Assembly: GCA_026988115.1 (NCBI GenBank)
Contig: JALSLV010000048.1
Coordinates: forward strand, 1-64,000
Origin: Lysobacterales bacterium
GTDB lineage: Bacteria > Pseudomonadota > Gammaproteobacteria > Xanthomonadales > Marinicellaceae
Direction: 5' to 3'
DNA length: 64,000 nucleotides
The translations under genes and the position numbers were made by a program. The notes below the pieces were generated by a model that searched no databases, was not told the origin of the DNA, and saw nothing but the letters and a program-made list of their open reading frames with translations. Shown here piece by piece: positions 28,273 to 39,035 of this stretch (position 1 is its first letter; each line of letters starts with the position of its first letter).

Positions 28273-29259
28273 ATGAAAACAATAACACTATTAATTTTAA
28301 CCCTTGCACATACGGTATCAAACGCACAGTGGTATCAAACAAAGATTGAAACGGTTGATAGTTTCAGGCAACTTAATGGTGAGGTAGAAGCCGTTAATAA
28401 AGCCACCGTATCATCACAAACAGCAGGACGCGTGGAAAAATTGCATTACGATGTGGATGACTTTGTAGCCAAAGGGTCGATTCTTGTAGAATTTACCAAT
28501 ACCGAACAAAAAGCTGCACTAAATCAAGCTTTATCGAATGCAAAAGCGGCAAAAATTGCCTTTGAGCAAGCCCTGACCGATTATGAACGCATCAAAGATA
28601 TTTATGCTAAAAAACTTGTGGCTAAAAGTCAATTAGATCAGGCTCTATCAAATAAAAACGCCTTAGAGGCACGTTATAAAGCTGCGCAATCTGCAGTTGT
28701 CAGTGCAAAAAAGCAACAGGAATACACTGTAATTCGTGCACCCTATGATGGCATTGTTACCAAACGATTTGTTGAACAAGGTGAAGTGGTTAGCCCTGGC
28801 ACACCTATTATGGAAGGATTAAGTTTAAATAAACTTCGCGTTGTCACCTATATTCCAGAAAAAATAATTAATCAAGCCAAAGCCAATCCACAAGCTAAAG
28901 TCATCATTAATGGCAAACAATTTAACCCTAAGAGTATTACTGTTTTTCCTTATGCTGACCGAATGTCTCGAACTTTTAAAACTCGCATAGATTTAGAAAC
29001 TGGAGAAACTTCATTATTTCCTGGCATGACAGTTAAAGTCGCTTTAAAAGTGGGTGAAAAAAACACCATAATTATTCCGCACAATGCGGTAATTCACCGC
29101 AGTGAACTAACCATGGTTTATGTTAAAAGTGGCAATAATAAAATTTTAAGACACATCAAATTGGGTTCATCTTATGGCGATAACATCGAGGTTATCTCTG
29201 GCTTATCAGCAAATGAAGAAATTTTACTCAATCCCCTATCTGAAAAAACAGGGAGTTAA
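28273..29259 (+). CDS. RND efflux periplasmic adaptor (membrane fusion protein)
   Basis: The protein has 328 residues with a signal peptide (about 1-19). The biotinyl-lipoyl-like hairpin comprises EAVNKATVSSQTAGRVEKLHYDVDDFVAKGSIL and YTVIRAPYDGIVTKRFVEQGEVVSPG, separated by a coiled-coil hairpin (about 75-135). Beta-barrel and membrane-proximal domains follow. It links the inner-membrane pump encoded next to it with an outer-membrane TolC-type channel, which is not in the window. The two genes are separated by 3 bp. Substrate is unknown. Confidence 0.88.
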   Translation: MKTITLLILTLAHTVSNAQWYQTKIETVDSFRQLNGEVEAVNKATVSSQTAGRVEKLHYDVDDFVAKGSILVEFTNTEQKAALNQALSNAKAAKIAFEQALTDYERIKDIYAKKLVAKSQLDQALSNKNALEARYKAAQSAVVSAKKQQEYTVIRAPYDGIVTKRFVEQGEVVSPGTPIMEGLSLNKLRVVTYIPEKIINQAKANPQAKVIINGKQFNPKSITVFPYADRMSRTFKTRIDLETGETSLFPGMTVKVALKVGEKNTIIIPHNAVIHRSELTMVYVKSGNNKILRHIKLGSSYGDNIEVISGLSANEEILLNPLSEKTGS

Positions 29260-29262
29260 AAC

Positions 29263-32200
29263 ATGAAACTTTCAATTTCAGGACGATTAGCTGATAAATT
29301 TCAAAACAACCCGATAACGCCATTAATTGCGTTAGTTGCAGTTTTATTGGGTGTATTTGCTATATTCATCACACCACGAGAAGAAGAGCCACAAATAGAT
29401 GTCACCTTTGCCAACATTTATATTGCTTTACCTGGAGCTAGTGCTAAAGAGGTGGAAAATTTAATTTCCTACCCTGCTGAGCAAGTGTTAGATTCAATAG
29501 AAAACATTAAGCACGTCTATTCCGTTTCACGCCCAGGCATGTCTATTGTTAGCGTGCAATTTAAAGTCGGTGTTAAACGCAAAGATGCCATCGTTGCCCT
29601 TTATAATGAAATTCAATCCAATAGCGATTGGCTTCCCTACTCACTTGGTGCATCTCAACCCTTAATTAAACCGATGGGAATCGATGACGTGCCCATTGTG
29701 ACGGCAACACTATGGAGTGAAAATCCAGATAAAGGCAGTTATGAATTGCAACAAGTCGCGCACGCATTAGAGGCTGAAATCAAACGCATTCCCAACACGC
29801 GTATTGTTGAAACAACAGGTGGTCCAAGTCATGTGGTGCATATTGTCCTTAATCCTGAAGATTTATCTGCCTATAATTTAGACTTTAGTGCCATCGAAAA
29901 CGCTTTAAAGATGAACAACATAGCAACATACTCTGGCTATATTACTCAAAACAACCAAACAACGCCTGTTGAAACGGGAACTTTACTTGCCAATGTGGAT
30001 GATATTAAGGAACTCGTTGTTGCAGTTCGTAATGGTTTACCCGTTTATTTAACAGATATTGCAACCATTACCGACGGGGCTGATACGCCAGAAACTTATG
30101 TGTGGATGACTGCGGGTAAGGCTTGGAAAGGCAATAACAGCAAGAAACACCCTGACTTTACCCCAGCTGTAACTATTGCCATTGGCAAAAAAGCAGGTAC
30201 CAATGCTGTCGATATTGCCAATGCCGTGATTAATGCAGGCGAACAATTGAAAAAAACCCATATTCCTGACGATGTTCACGTCGAAATTACTCGAAATTAT
30301 GGTAAAACAGCGGATGCCAAGGCCAAAAAATTAATGACCAAACTGGTGTTTGCCACCGCTTCGGTCGTGTTATTGATTATTTTCTTTTTGGGTTGGAAGG
30401 AAGCCATTGTCGTTGGATTAGCCGTTTCCATCACTTTAGCTGTGACACTATTTGCTTCTTGGGCATATGGATTCACCTTGAATCGGGTGTCCTTATTTGC
30501 CTTAATTTTCTCCATTGGTATTTTAGTTGATGATGCCGTGGTAATTGTAGAAAATATTCATCGCCATTTAAGCCAAGGCAAGAAAAAATTATCCGAACTC
30601 ATCCCAATAGCGGTAGATGAAGTCGGCGGACCAACAATTTTAGCCACTTTTACCGTTATTGCTGCCTTGATGCCAATGGCATTTGTAACGGGTTTAATGG
30701 GGCCTTACATGAGCCCTATTCCAATTAATGCTTCCATGGGCATGTTATTATCTTTATTGATTGCTCTGATTGTTACGCCATGGTTATTTAGAAAAATCAT
30801 TGGAGATAAAATCCATCACAGTGAAGAAAATACAGACAAAAAGAGTATTTTCAACAAACTCATGAGCCCTTTCTTGGGCAACAATAAAAAAGGCAAACTT
30901 AATCGCTATTTACTTGTTTTTGGCGTGGTGTTTTTAATGTTTATTTCGGTTATGCTCGTACCCAGCCAAAATGTCATCTTAAAAATGCTTCCGTTTGATA
31001 ACAAATCAGAAATTCAAATCGTTGTCGATACCAAAGAAGGCACAACCTTAGAAAGTACTAATCAAGTGATGCTAGAAATCAGTCAATACCTTAAGAGCAT
31101 TCCTGAAATCGAACACATGGTGGCATATGCAGGAACAGCCTCACCAATTAATTTCAATGGATTGGTTCGTCAATATTTCCTCAGGCAAGGACCTAACATG
31201 GGAGACATTCAAATCACCTTGGTGGATAAACACGATAGAAAACGAAAATCCCACGAAGTGGCTGTTGCTATTCGAGATGAAATTACAAAAATTGCTAAAC
31301 GACACGACGCCTTAGCTAAAATCATTGAAGTGCCACCAGGCCCTCCTGTGCAATCGCCTTTAGTCGCTGAAATTTACGGACAATCTGATGAAGCAAGAAC
31401 AAAAACAGCACTCGCCGTAGAAAAAGCCTTTCATAAGGCTGATGGCATTGTTGATATTGACACTTCAATCGAAAGCGCTACTCTGCGTCAAATTATTGTT
31501 ATAGACCGAGCAAAAGCCAGCCAATTAGGTGTTTCTCAAGCTCAAATAGCCAAAACCATTCAAACGGCATTAAGTGGAAATGACATCAGTTATTTGCATA
31601 ACCCCAACAATAAATACAGCGTTCCTATTCGCATGGAAATTCCTGCTAATAGACAAAATGATTGGCAAACTTTATTGAATATTCCTATTCAAACCAGCAA
31701 TGGAGGTCGTGTAATTTTGGATGAAGTCGTCAATGTTGAGCAAGCTAACTGGCAACAAACCATCTACCACAAAGATTTATTACCCGTAACATTTGTTACG
31801 GCTGACATGTCTGGGTTTCAGGATTCTCCACTTTATGGCATGTTTGAGTTAGTCGACATTATTGAGGATGAAGGTCACGTTGAACAACAGTTTATTCAGG
31901 CTCCTCAATTTGTCACCAAACCCAGCTTAAAATGGGATGGAGAATGGCAAATTACTTACGAAACATTTCGAGACATGGGCATAGCTTATGGCATAGGTCT
32001 GATATTAATTTATTTGCTTATTGTTGCTCAATTTAGCTCCTACTTTGTGCCCTTGATTATCATGGCACCTATTCCCTTAACAATCATTGGCGTAATGCCT
32101 GGTCACTGGATTGCTGGTGCTCAATTTACCGCAACATCAATGATTGGTATGATTGCTTTGGCTGGTATTATTGTCAGAAACTCTATTCTATTGGTGGACT

Positions 32201-32454
32201 TCATCAAAATGCAAGTCACCGCTGGCACTCCTTTACGCGAGGCAGTCATCAACTCAGCTAAAGTTCGTGCTAAACCCATTATTCTTACGGGTGTTGCTGC
32301 CATGATGGGAGCCTTCTTTATCTTAGATGATCCTATATTTAACGGATTAGCTGTATCATTAATAAGTGGTATACTGGTATCAACTGCTTTGACCTTGATA
32401 TTGATACCAGTCTTATATTTTTGGTACTTATCACGATTTCCAATCAAGAGTTGA
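29263..32454 (+). CDS. RND-family efflux pump permease
   Basis: The protein has 1063 residues, near the AcrB norm. Twelve transmembrane segments surround two large periplasmic loops. The proton-relay Asp pair is in SIGILVDDAVVIVENIH (about residue 420). The conserved opening FQNNPITPLIALVAVLLGVFAIFITPREEEPQIDV and the later AGIIVRNSILLVDFI are typical of the family. The TPREEEPQI motif and P-G-x-S-x-K-E-V-E resemble the CusA-like/HAE1 boundary group. Substrates cannot be inferred. It may export drugs, lipids or toxic metabolites. Confidence 0.92.
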   Translation: MKLSISGRLADKFQNNPITPLIALVAVLLGVFAIFITPREEEPQIDVTFANIYIALPGASAKEVENLISYPAEQVLDSIENIKHVYSVSRPGMSIVSVQFKVGVKRKDAIVALYNEIQSNSDWLPYSLGASQPLIKPMGIDDVPIVTATLWSENPDKGSYELQQVAHALEAEIKRIPNTRIVETTGGPSHVVHIVLNPEDLSAYNLDFSAIENALKMNNIATYSGYITQNNQTTPVETGTLLANVDDIKELVVAVRNGLPVYLTDIATITDGADTPETYVWMTAGKAWKGNNSKKHPDFTPAVTIAIGKKAGTNAVDIANAVINAGEQLKKTHIPDDVHVEITRNYGKTADAKAKKLMTKLVFATASVVLLIIFFLGWKEAIVVGLAVSITLAVTLFASWAYGFTLNRVSLFALIFSIGILVDDAVVIVENIHRHLSQGKKKLSELIPIAVDEVGGPTILATFTVIAALMPMAFVTGLMGPYMSPIPINASMGMLLSLLIALIVTPWLFRKIIGDKIHHSEENTDKKSIFNKLMSPFLGNNKKGKLNRYLLVFGVVFLMFISVMLVPSQNVILKMLPFDNKSEIQIVVDTKEGTTLESTNQVMLEISQYLKSIPEIEHMVAYAGTASPINFNGLVRQYFLRQGPNMGDIQITLVDKHDRKRKSHEVAVAIRDEITKIAKRHDALAKIIEVPPGPPVQSPLVAEIYGQSDEARTKTALAVEKAFHKADGIVDIDTSIESATLRQIIVIDRAKASQLGVSQAQIAKTIQTALSGNDISYLHNPNNKYSVPIRMEIPANRQNDWQTLLNIPIQTSNGGRVILDEVVNVEQANWQQTIYHKDLLPVTFVTADMSGFQDSPLYGMFELVDIIEDEGHVEQQFIQAPQFVTKPSLKWDGEWQITYETFRDMGIAYGIGLILIYLLIVAQFSSYFVPLIIMAPIPLTIIGVMPGHWIAGAQFTATSMIGMIALAGIIVRNSILLVDFIKMQVTAGTPLREAVINSAKVRAKPIILTGVAAMMGAFFILDDPIFNGLAVSLISGILVSTALTLILIPVLYFWYLSRFPIKS

Positions 32455-32468
32455 TTTCTAAATTCTAT

Positions 32469-32499
32469 TTCCACCAAACAAAATAATTGTTTGGTGGAA
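32469..32499. terminator. Hairpin between convergent RND and peptidase-ABC genes
   Basis: TTCCACCAAACAA (32469-32481) is an exact inverted repeat of TTGTTTGGTGGAA (32487-32499) with a 5-nt loop. The position between two convergent genes suits a bidirectional terminator, although the T tracts are weak. Confidence 0.55.
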
Positions 32500-32520
32500 C
32501 CTACCTTTAATATTCAAAAA

Positions 32521-35500
32521 CTACTCTTCGATTAACTCTACAGCAACCATATTATCATTTGAGTTTCTATCAATCATTTTGATATATGGATCAACCCCAG
32601 CGTATTTGGGTAATTCTTTGACTTCATAAGTTAAGGTGTTCATACCCGTTTTGATAAACTCTTTATCAAACTTCAAGACGTGCTCTTCCCCTTTTGCCGT
32701 ATCAGGGTCATCTGAAAAAATACCGATGTCAAAATAATCATCGACCATATCTTTAGTTTCTTCGCCTTTACCATCGGCATAATATTTATCCGCTTCGATG
32801 GTTAGTTCGACTTGGTAGTTGCCATTGGCTAATTTTTTAGCCGTGGCTTTTTTGGTTTTTAAATCAAACAAAGTAATTTTAGCCATGACATCATCAATAA
32901 ATTTCATGTCCTCAGGTTTAGCAACGGCTTTGATGTAACGGACTAAATCCAATGTGGTTGGATAAGGGTCAGAGGCATATTGGTATTTTTCAAGAAATGA
33001 TTTTAATGCGCCATTAAATTTATCCGCTCCCAATCGGTCTTTAAGTGAATACAACACGATACCACCTTTTTCATAACGAATATATCCTTGGTTTTCAACT
33101 CGCATGAGTGGGTTTTCTTCAAGAGTTTCACCACTTCTCCTGCGTAAATACCGATCCATTTCAAATTTCAAGAATTTACGTAACTGGTGGATGCCATAGG
33201 TTTTCTCCAAGACTAAATAAGCAGAGTATTCGGATAAAGATTCTGATAAAACAGTTGAACCTTGTACATTAGCTGATGCCACTTGATGTGCCCACCATTG
33301 GTGACCCATTTCATGTGCTGTGACAAATGTAACGGCATCAATTTTTTCTTTATCACGCAAATCAGCAATAAAGCCAATGTCTTCAGAATAAGGTATTGTG
33401 TTTGAAAAACTCTGTGCAAACGAGGCATAACGAGGAAACTCAATCACACGCACTTGGCGGTATTGATAAGGTGAAAATGTTTCACCGTAAACATCCAAAG
33501 AAGTCTTAACCGTGTTAATCATAGTTTTTATGTTTTTATCGTGATCTTTATGATAATACACTTCAATACCTACGCCATTGTGTATTTCTTTTTGCACTTG
33601 GTATTTTCCTGATAAAAAGGAAAAGAAATTATGAATCGGCACATCCATTTTGTAATGAAAATACTTTCTATCACCATCGACCCACTCTTTCTGCAAATAG
33701 CCTGGAGTAATAGCAAATTGATCTTTGCTGGTAGAAACAGTCGCTTCATAATTGATATAGTCAGCCTCAGGGCCAACAAAGCCAACCCGGTACATGGATT
33801 TGTCTTCTAATTTTGCCATACGTTGTGGGGGTGGTAAATCACGTTTTTTGCGTTCTTGTCGGTCTTGCAACTCGTATTGGTCGTTGTAACCAAAATGAGG
33901 TAACAAAGTAAAGTTATTTATAAACGAGCCATTGGCAACAATTGAAAAATCTGAACCTGAATCCACAAAACCTTTGGCTTGTCTTGTTACTTTAAAACTC
34001 ACCTTTCGGGTTTCATTAGGTTGTATTGGCGGATTAAAATACATCCATGCTTGATTAAACTCTTTATCAAAATCTTGTAACTCTATTTTTTGTGCTGTTA
34101 AATCAACCTGACTTTTTATATCCCAATGAATAATCTGTTTATCAATGGCATTATTAGATTTATTTTTCAGCAAATAATAGCCCTCAGCCGTAACTTTGCG
34201 TTGGTATGGAAATATATTAACATTAACATTAACATCGGTAATTTTGGTTAAATCCCTTTTCTGGAACTGTTTATAGGTCTTTTCATACTTTGCTTGTAAG
34301 TCAAATTGATCATCGCTGCTTAAAAATTTATTGACCACCGTGGTTTGGTTGTAAATATAGGAGCCTAAACCCACAAACATCACTGCTCCGACAATAATCG
34401 CAGCCAAACCAGTTTTACCCAAATTATTTAAGAGTTGTGACCAACGATATTTAAGCCCATATTCTACTCCACGGCGATATAAACCATAACCTAAAGCAAC
34501 CAAAATAATAGTAAAGCCTAACCAATATAAATTATAGGCAATCATGGGTTTGGTGAAATAACCAAACTGGTTCATGTCACTAAATGTCGCTATAGGAGTG
34601 GCAGCAAAATTCCACAGATTGTGCTCTAACCCCAAATTAAATAAAACTAAGGTGCTGATCATATAGAGCACGAATATGCCCATTCCTACATATTTGTTGG
34701 GCGATATAATTTGAAAGAATATGGATAAAATACAGACCATTAAAGTAGGAATCAAAAATATTGTGGTTAAAATTTTAAAATAAACATCCCACTCAAAATT
34801 TGTATAACCTTTGGATACTTGAAACAATGAAGTAAATGCCACACCAAAAGAAACCAAGGCGAAAATCACAACAAATAAAGCAAGTACTTTAGGGAAATAC
34901 AATGCCCAATTGCTAGTCGGCGTGGATTCGACAATATCACCCATACCGACTTGGCGTTCGCGCCAAACGGCTTCTCCTGCGTAAAATACAATGATAATCA
35001 TAATGAGCATGGAGAAACCATTACTAATCAAATTTACCATTGTCCGAGTTAATGGCCAATTATCAGCACCAAATGCACCAGATGAACCAAAGAATACCGA
35101 ACTTAAATTAAACAAACTCAAAATGCCCAATAAAATAAAACCGGGGCTTTTAATCACTTGTTTAATTTCAAAAAAAGTTCTTAGCTTAAATCGTGCCCAT
35201 TGTGATGGCGTTGAGTCTGTTGGTGTTAGCACCAAAAGCTCTTTATTGAAACTGATATTTTTCTGTTTTTTAACTTTCTCAGCTTTCAATTTACGCTCTT
35301 TACGAATATCAATCAAAAAATGAGTTAATGCCACAATGACAGCAGATATCGCTAACCATATGATACGGTTTTGCAGAATAACTCCTTCAAAATTAACCGT
35401 CATGGTGTTCATTTCATGTGGTGTCCAATAACGTGTCACTTGAGAAAAAGCCCGAATACCAAAAGGATCAACCAAAGCCGCAATCGTTAGCATACTTGGA

Positions 35501-36093
35501 TCGCGTAAAAAATAGCCTGAAAAATTATACAAAATAAAGAAACCAATCACACTCAGATACATGCCCATCATCGAGCGAGTCAACATCGCAAATGAGTAAA
35601 AGAGCGCTCCAGTAAAGATAAAATTAGGAATTATAAATATAAGATAGGTTTTAAAATAAGGAATTAGCGAGGTTGCGCCCAATCTGTCAGCATCAACCCA
35701 TGGCATTAAACTGCCAATTAAAGTCCCCAAAGGAGCTGCTGCAAAAACCACCAAGCAAAAAAGGATTGCGCCAACCAATCGACCCCACAAATAACTGCCC
35801 TTTGAAACAGGCAATGCATGAATAATACCATTCATCTTAAAAGTATAATCTCGGGTTGCCGTACCACCAACAAAATTGGCAACCAAAAACATACCGATGA
35901 TAGACATGATAACCATCATTTGTGTAATCGCATGAGGTGAATTAAAATTGACATTCGAACCACCAGCACCAATTCGCACATTATCCGATACCATGGCAAA
36001 ATAGGTCAGCAAGAAAAAGATAAAAGATGTCACATAAAATGACGGTTGTTTGCGAAAGTAATTAAACTCAAATTTAGCTAATTTAGTAAACAT
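32521..36093 (-). CDS. ABC permease fused to an M1-family aminopeptidase
   Basis: The protein has 1190 residues. Residues 1-590 contain two ABC-2-type membrane halves (about twelve transmembrane segments in all), and residues 590-1190 form a periplasmic M1 metallopeptidase domain. The zinc site is HEMGHQWWAHQ (about 927), followed by a Glu in SESLSEY 19 residues after the last His. This is one residue later than in standard M1 (HExxH-x18-E). The ATPase is encoded 4 bp upstream. Such exporter-peptidase fusions are widespread in Gammaproteobacteria and Bacteroidetes, and the substrate is unknown. Confidence 0.88.
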   Translation of the reverse strand: MFTKLAKFEFNYFRKQPSFYVTSFIFFLLTYFAMVSDNVRIGAGGSNVNFNSPHAITQMMVIMSIIGMFLVANFVGGTATRDYTFKMNGIIHALPVSKGSYLWGRLVGAILFCLVVFAAAPLGTLIGSLMPWVDADRLGATSLIPYFKTYLIFIIPNFIFTGALFYSFAMLTRSMMGMYLSVIGFFILYNFSGYFLRDPSMLTIAALVDPFGIRAFSQVTRYWTPHEMNTMTVNFEGVILQNRIIWLAISAVIVALTHFLIDIRKERKLKAEKVKKQKNISFNKELLVLTPTDSTPSQWARFKLRTFFEIKQVIKSPGFILLGILSLFNLSSVFFGSSGAFGADNWPLTRTMVNLISNGFSMLIMIIIVFYAGEAVWRERQVGMGDIVESTPTSNWALYFPKVLALFVVIFALVSFGVAFTSLFQVSKGYTNFEWDVYFKILTTIFLIPTLMVCILSIFFQIISPNKYVGMGIFVLYMISTLVLFNLGLEHNLWNFAATPIATFSDMNQFGYFTKPMIAYNLYWLGFTIILVALGYGLYRRGVEYGLKYRWSQLLNNLGKTGLAAIIVGAVMFVGLGSYIYNQTTVVNKFLSSDDQFDLQAKYEKTYKQFQKRDLTKITDVNVNVNIFPYQRKVTAEGYYLLKNKSNNAIDKQIIHWDIKSQVDLTAQKIELQDFDKEFNQAWMYFNPPIQPNETRKVSFKVTRQAKGFVDSGSDFSIVANGSFINNFTLLPHFGYNDQYELQDRQERKKRDLPPPQRMAKLEDKSMYRVGFVGPEADYINYEATVSTSKDQFAITPGYLQKEWVDGDRKYFHYKMDVPIHNFFSFLSGKYQVQKEIHNGVGIEVYYHKDHDKNIKTMINTVKTSLDVYGETFSPYQYRQVRVIEFPRYASFAQSFSNTIPYSEDIGFIADLRDKEKIDAVTFVTAHEMGHQWWAHQVASANVQGSTVLSESLSEYSAYLVLEKTYGIHQLRKFLKFEMDRYLRRRSGETLEENPLMRVENQGYIRYEKGGIVLYSLKDRLGADKFNGALKSFLEKYQYASDPYPTTLDLVRYIKAVAKPEDMKFIDDVMAKITLFDLKTKKATAKKLANGNYQVELTIEADKYYADGKGEETKDMVDDYFDIGIFSDDPDTAKGEEHVLKFDKEFIKTGMNTLTYEVKELPKYAGVDPYIKMIDRNSNDNMVAVELIEE

Positions 36094-36096
36094 ATA

Positions 36097-36987
36097 TTAC
36101 TCCTTATGGCTAAATTTTTTACAGTTAAAAAGAGTGGAAAAATATACATCTTCCATATCAGGGATGACTTTCTCGAAACCTTGAACTAATAAATCATCAT
36201 CAGATAAAACGTGTATCAAAGTCTGTCCTGCTTTAAGTTTGGTAGAAATTACTTGATATTGTTTTCGGGCATCTGCCAGTTCATTTTTAGCAATAACGGT
36301 TTTCCAGACTTTATCATTTAACTGTACGGTTAAATCATGCGGTTTGCCTTGAACTTGAATTGCCCCATCAGCCAAAATTGCAAAATCAGAACAAAGCTCT
36401 TCGACATCATCAACAATATGAGTGGATAATATCACCACTTTATTTTCACCAATATCAGATAGTAAATTGTGGAAACGGTTACGTTCTTCGGGATCAAGAC
36501 CTGCTGTTGGCTCATCTACAATAATGAGTTGAGGGTCGCCCAATAAGGCTTGAGCAATACCAAAACGTTGTTTCATACCTCCTGAAAAAGAACTAACGGC
36601 TTTTTTGCGTGCATCCCATAAATTGGTTTGGTATAATAAACCTTCCACTGCCTTCTTTCGTTCTTTTTTATTATTTAATCCTTTCAAAACAGCCATGTGT
36701 TCAAGTAAATCAATTGCTGAAATACGTGGATATACATCAAAATCTTGCGGTAAATAACCCAGTTTCAAACGCATATCTTGGGGGGTTTTTAACACATCAA
36801 TGCCGTCAAATTTTATTGAGCCTGTATCTGGTTGTTGCAAGGTGGCAATGGTGCGCATTAGTGATGACTTACCTGCGCCATTGGGTCCAAGAAGCCCAAA
36901 CATTCCATGTTTAAGATTTAGGTTAACTCCGTCAATTGCTTTGACTCCATTTGAGTATGTTTTAGATAGGTTTTTTATTTCAAGCAT
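36097..36987 (-). CDS. ABC transporter ATP-binding protein
   Basis: The product has 296 residues. Walker A is GLLGPNGAGKSSLMR (about 31-45), the signature motif is SSFSGGMKQRFGIAQ, Walker B is LIIVDEPTAGLDPEERNRF, and the switch His is in LSTHIVDD. A C-terminal accessory domain of about 75 residues is present. It is adjacent to the ABC-M1 permease (3-bp gap), so it powers that transporter. The family resembles DrrA/CcmA-type ABC-2 exporters. Confidence 0.92.
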   Translation of the reverse strand: MLEIKNLSKTYSNGVKAIDGVNLNLKHGMFGLLGPNGAGKSSLMRTIATLQQPDTGSIKFDGIDVLKTPQDMRLKLGYLPQDFDVYPRISAIDLLEHMAVLKGLNNKKERKKAVEGLLYQTNLWDARKKAVSSFSGGMKQRFGIAQALLGDPQLIIVDEPTAGLDPEERNRFHNLLSDIGENKVVILSTHIVDDVEELCSDFAILADGAIQVQGKPHDLTVQLNDKVWKTVIAKNELADARKQYQVISTKLKAGQTLIHVLSDDDLLVQGFEKVIPDMEDVYFSTLFNCKKFSHKE

Positions 36988-37147
36988 AATTTATTTACCA
37001 AGTGTGTTTTTGATTGTGCTTAGAATAGAATGAATGCAAAACCAAAACAATGTGCTAATGGTCACTATTTTCCCACCGCTATAGCCCATTAGTCATTAAA
37101 TTCAAGTCAAATGAATCTTATCCATTCATTTTAGGCACAACAAAAGG

Positions 37148-37153
37148 TATAAT
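37148..37153 (+). promoter_or_regulatory. -10 element of the ABC-F gene
   Basis: A perfect TATAAT (37148-37153) lies 36 nt upstream of the start codon. A weak TTCATT lies at 37125-37130 with a 17-bp spacer. The distance suits a standard sigma-70 promoter. Confidence 0.5.
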
Positions 37154-37189
37154 CGCGCCCTTTTTAAGCAACACCACACAGACACAATT

Positions 37190-38788
37190 ATGATAGTTAC
37201 TGCAAATATCGGCATACAATTCGGTTCAAAACCTCTTTTTGAAAACATTTCCATGAAATTTGGCAATGGCAATCGCTATGGTTTAATCGGAGCCAACGGA
37301 TCGGGAAAATCCACTTTCATGAAAATCATCACAGGAGAATTAAAGCCAACTAATGGCACTGTTTCCTATGGCGAGCATGAAAAACTTGGGATTTTAGGGC
37401 AGGATCAATACGCTTTTGAAGAGTATTCCGTATTGGATACAGTCATTATGGGTGATAAAAAGCTCTGGGCGGTTAAAGAAGCCCGTGACAAAATTTATAA
37501 TCAAGCCGAAATGTCCGATGAAGACGGAATTAGAGTTGCCGATTTAGAAACAGAATTTGCTGAAATGGACGGCTATTCTGCCGAGGCTCGTGCTGGTGAA
37601 TTATTGATGGGTTTGGAAATTCCTGAAGAACAACACTATGGACCTATGAGCGAAGTGGCTCCAGGTTGGAAATTACGGGTGCTTTTAGCACAAGCATTAT
37701 TTGGAGAACCTGATTATTTATTACTTGATGAGCCAACCAATAACTTGGATATCAATACCATTCGCTGGCTGGAAGACACACTAAATGCTAGAAAAGCCAC
37801 CATGATTATTATTTCTCACGATAGACATTTCCTTAATTCAGTGTGTACTCACATGGTTGATTTGGATTACAACACCTTGCGTTTATTTCCTGGTAATTAT
37901 GACGAATACATGACCGCTGCTACGCAATCGCGTGAACGCTTACAAAATGAAAATGCGAAGATGAAAGCTCAAATTTCCGAATTAAAACAATTCGTTAGCC
38001 GATTTTCAGCCAATGCATCAAAAGCCAAACAAGCTACGTCAAGACAAAAACAACTGGATAAAATTCAATTGCATCACATTAAACCATCCTCGCGTGTTAA
38101 TCCTTATATAGTTTTTGAGCAAGAGAAAAAATTATTCAGGAATGCCATCAGTATAAAAGACATGACGAAAGGATTTGATGGCAGAAATTTATTTGAAGAC
38201 CTATCATTTACCCTTGAGGTTGGCGAAAGACTTGCCATAATCGGCGCAAACGGTATTGGTAAAACAACTTTACTTAATTGCATGACAGAAACCATTAAGC
38301 CAGATAGTGGTTCGGTTAAGTGGTCTGAAAATGCAGAAGTCGCTTATTTCAAGCAAGATAATATGGCAGAATTTGTTGAAAATACTACTGCCTTTGATTG
38401 GATGATGCAGTGGAAAAAGCCAGAAGATGATGAACAGGCTGTACGCAGTGTTATGGGCCGTTTATTGTTTTCAAAAGAAGATTCACGCAAAAAGCTTAAG
38501 GTTTTATCTGGTGGAGAAAAAGGACGCATGATGTTTGGTAAAATTATGCTACAAAAACCCAATATCTTGTTTATGGATGAGCCAACCAATCACTTGGATA
38601 TGGAATCTATCGAATCATTAAACTTGGCATTAGAAAATTACGAAGGTACATTAATCTTTGTTTCGCATGATAGGCAATTTGTTTCCTCAATTGCGACACG
38701 AATTATTGAAATTGAAGAAGGTAAAGTGAACGACCATCGTGGTACTTACCAAGAATACCTTCTTAAACAAGGTGTAACAACCAACTAG
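37190..38788 (+). CDS. ybiT: ABC-F family ATPase (YbiT-like)
   Basis: The protein has 532 residues. Two ABC domains (about 1-240 and 320-530) have Walker A motifs [12 protein letters not shown] and [12 protein letters not shown], and DEPTNNLD and DEPTNHLD Walker B motifs. Between them lies a linker rich in Lys/Gln ([16 protein letters not shown]). The absence of membrane segments and the presence of the linker place it in ABC-F, a group of ribosome-associated translation factors. The length and the opening [20 protein letters not shown] match E. coli YbiT, so I use that symbol with some reserve. Confidence 0.88.
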   Translation: MIVTANIGIQFGSKPLFENISMKFGNGNRYGLIGANGSGKSTFMKIITGELKPTNGTVSYGEHEKLGILGQDQYAFEEYSVLDTVIMGDKKLWAVKEARDKIYNQAEMSDEDGIRVADLETEFAEMDGYSAEARAGELLMGLEIPEEQHYGPMSEVAPGWKLRVLLAQALFGEPDYLLLDEPTNNLDINTIRWLEDTLNARKATMIIISHDRHFLNSVCTHMVDLDYNTLRLFPGNYDEYMTAATQSRERLQNENAKMKAQISELKQFVSRFSANASKAKQATSRQKQLDKIQLHHIKPSSRVNPYIVFEQEKKLFRNAISIKDMTKGFDGRNLFEDLSFTLEVGERLAIIGANGIGKTTLLNCMTETIKPDSGSVKWSENAEVAYFKQDNMAEFVENTTAFDWMMQWKKPEDDEQAVRSVMGRLLFSKEDSRKKLKVLSGGEKGRMMFGKIMLQKPNILFMDEPTNHLDMESIESLNLALENYEGTLIFVSHDRQFVSSIATRIIEIEEGKVNDHRGTYQEYLLKQGVTTN

Positions 38789-38813
38789 CTAACCCTCAAC
38801 TCTGATTGGATAC

Positions 38814-38838
38814 ACAGCTACCATTTTATGGTAGCTGT
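38814..38838 (+). terminator. Hairpin after ybiT
   Basis: ACAGCTACCAT (38814-38824) pairs perfectly with ATGGTAGCTGT (38828-38838) around a TTT loop, giving an 11-bp stem. It is followed by AT-rich sequence without a clear T tract, so it may be a rho-dependent or weak terminator. It lies between ybiT and the small convergent genes. Confidence 0.45.
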
Positions 38839-38849
38839 ATGACTTGTAG

Positions 38850-39035
38850 CTAACTTGCTAAACTCACCAAACTTCTTCTTTTTAGTGCTTTTACTTGATT
38901 GATTTTATGATGAAATAAGCGGGTTAAGTCATTTCTTTCTTTATAGGAAAACTTAATTTCTTCCTTATCAAAGGCTGCAATTTTAGTAATAATTTGTTCA
39001 ATTTCATTGAGCAATTCATTCAATTCATCTTTCAT
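38850..39035 (-). CDS. 61-residue coiled-coil protein
   Basis: The product begins MKDELNELLNEIEQIITKI and carries the heptad pattern of a short coiled coil (about residues 3-20) followed by a basic helix. No family recognised. Its start lies within the end of the upstream small gene (11-bp overlap), so the two are probably expressed together. Low codon information makes the coding call modest. Confidence 0.5.
   Translation of the reverse strand: MKDELNELLNEIEQIITKIAAFDKEEIKFSYKERNDLTRLFHHKINQVKALKRRSLVSLAS

Noticed and set aside
36609-36914. 101-codon plus-strand frame
   Set aside because: It is antisense to the ABC ATPase core, whose Walker motifs are clear.
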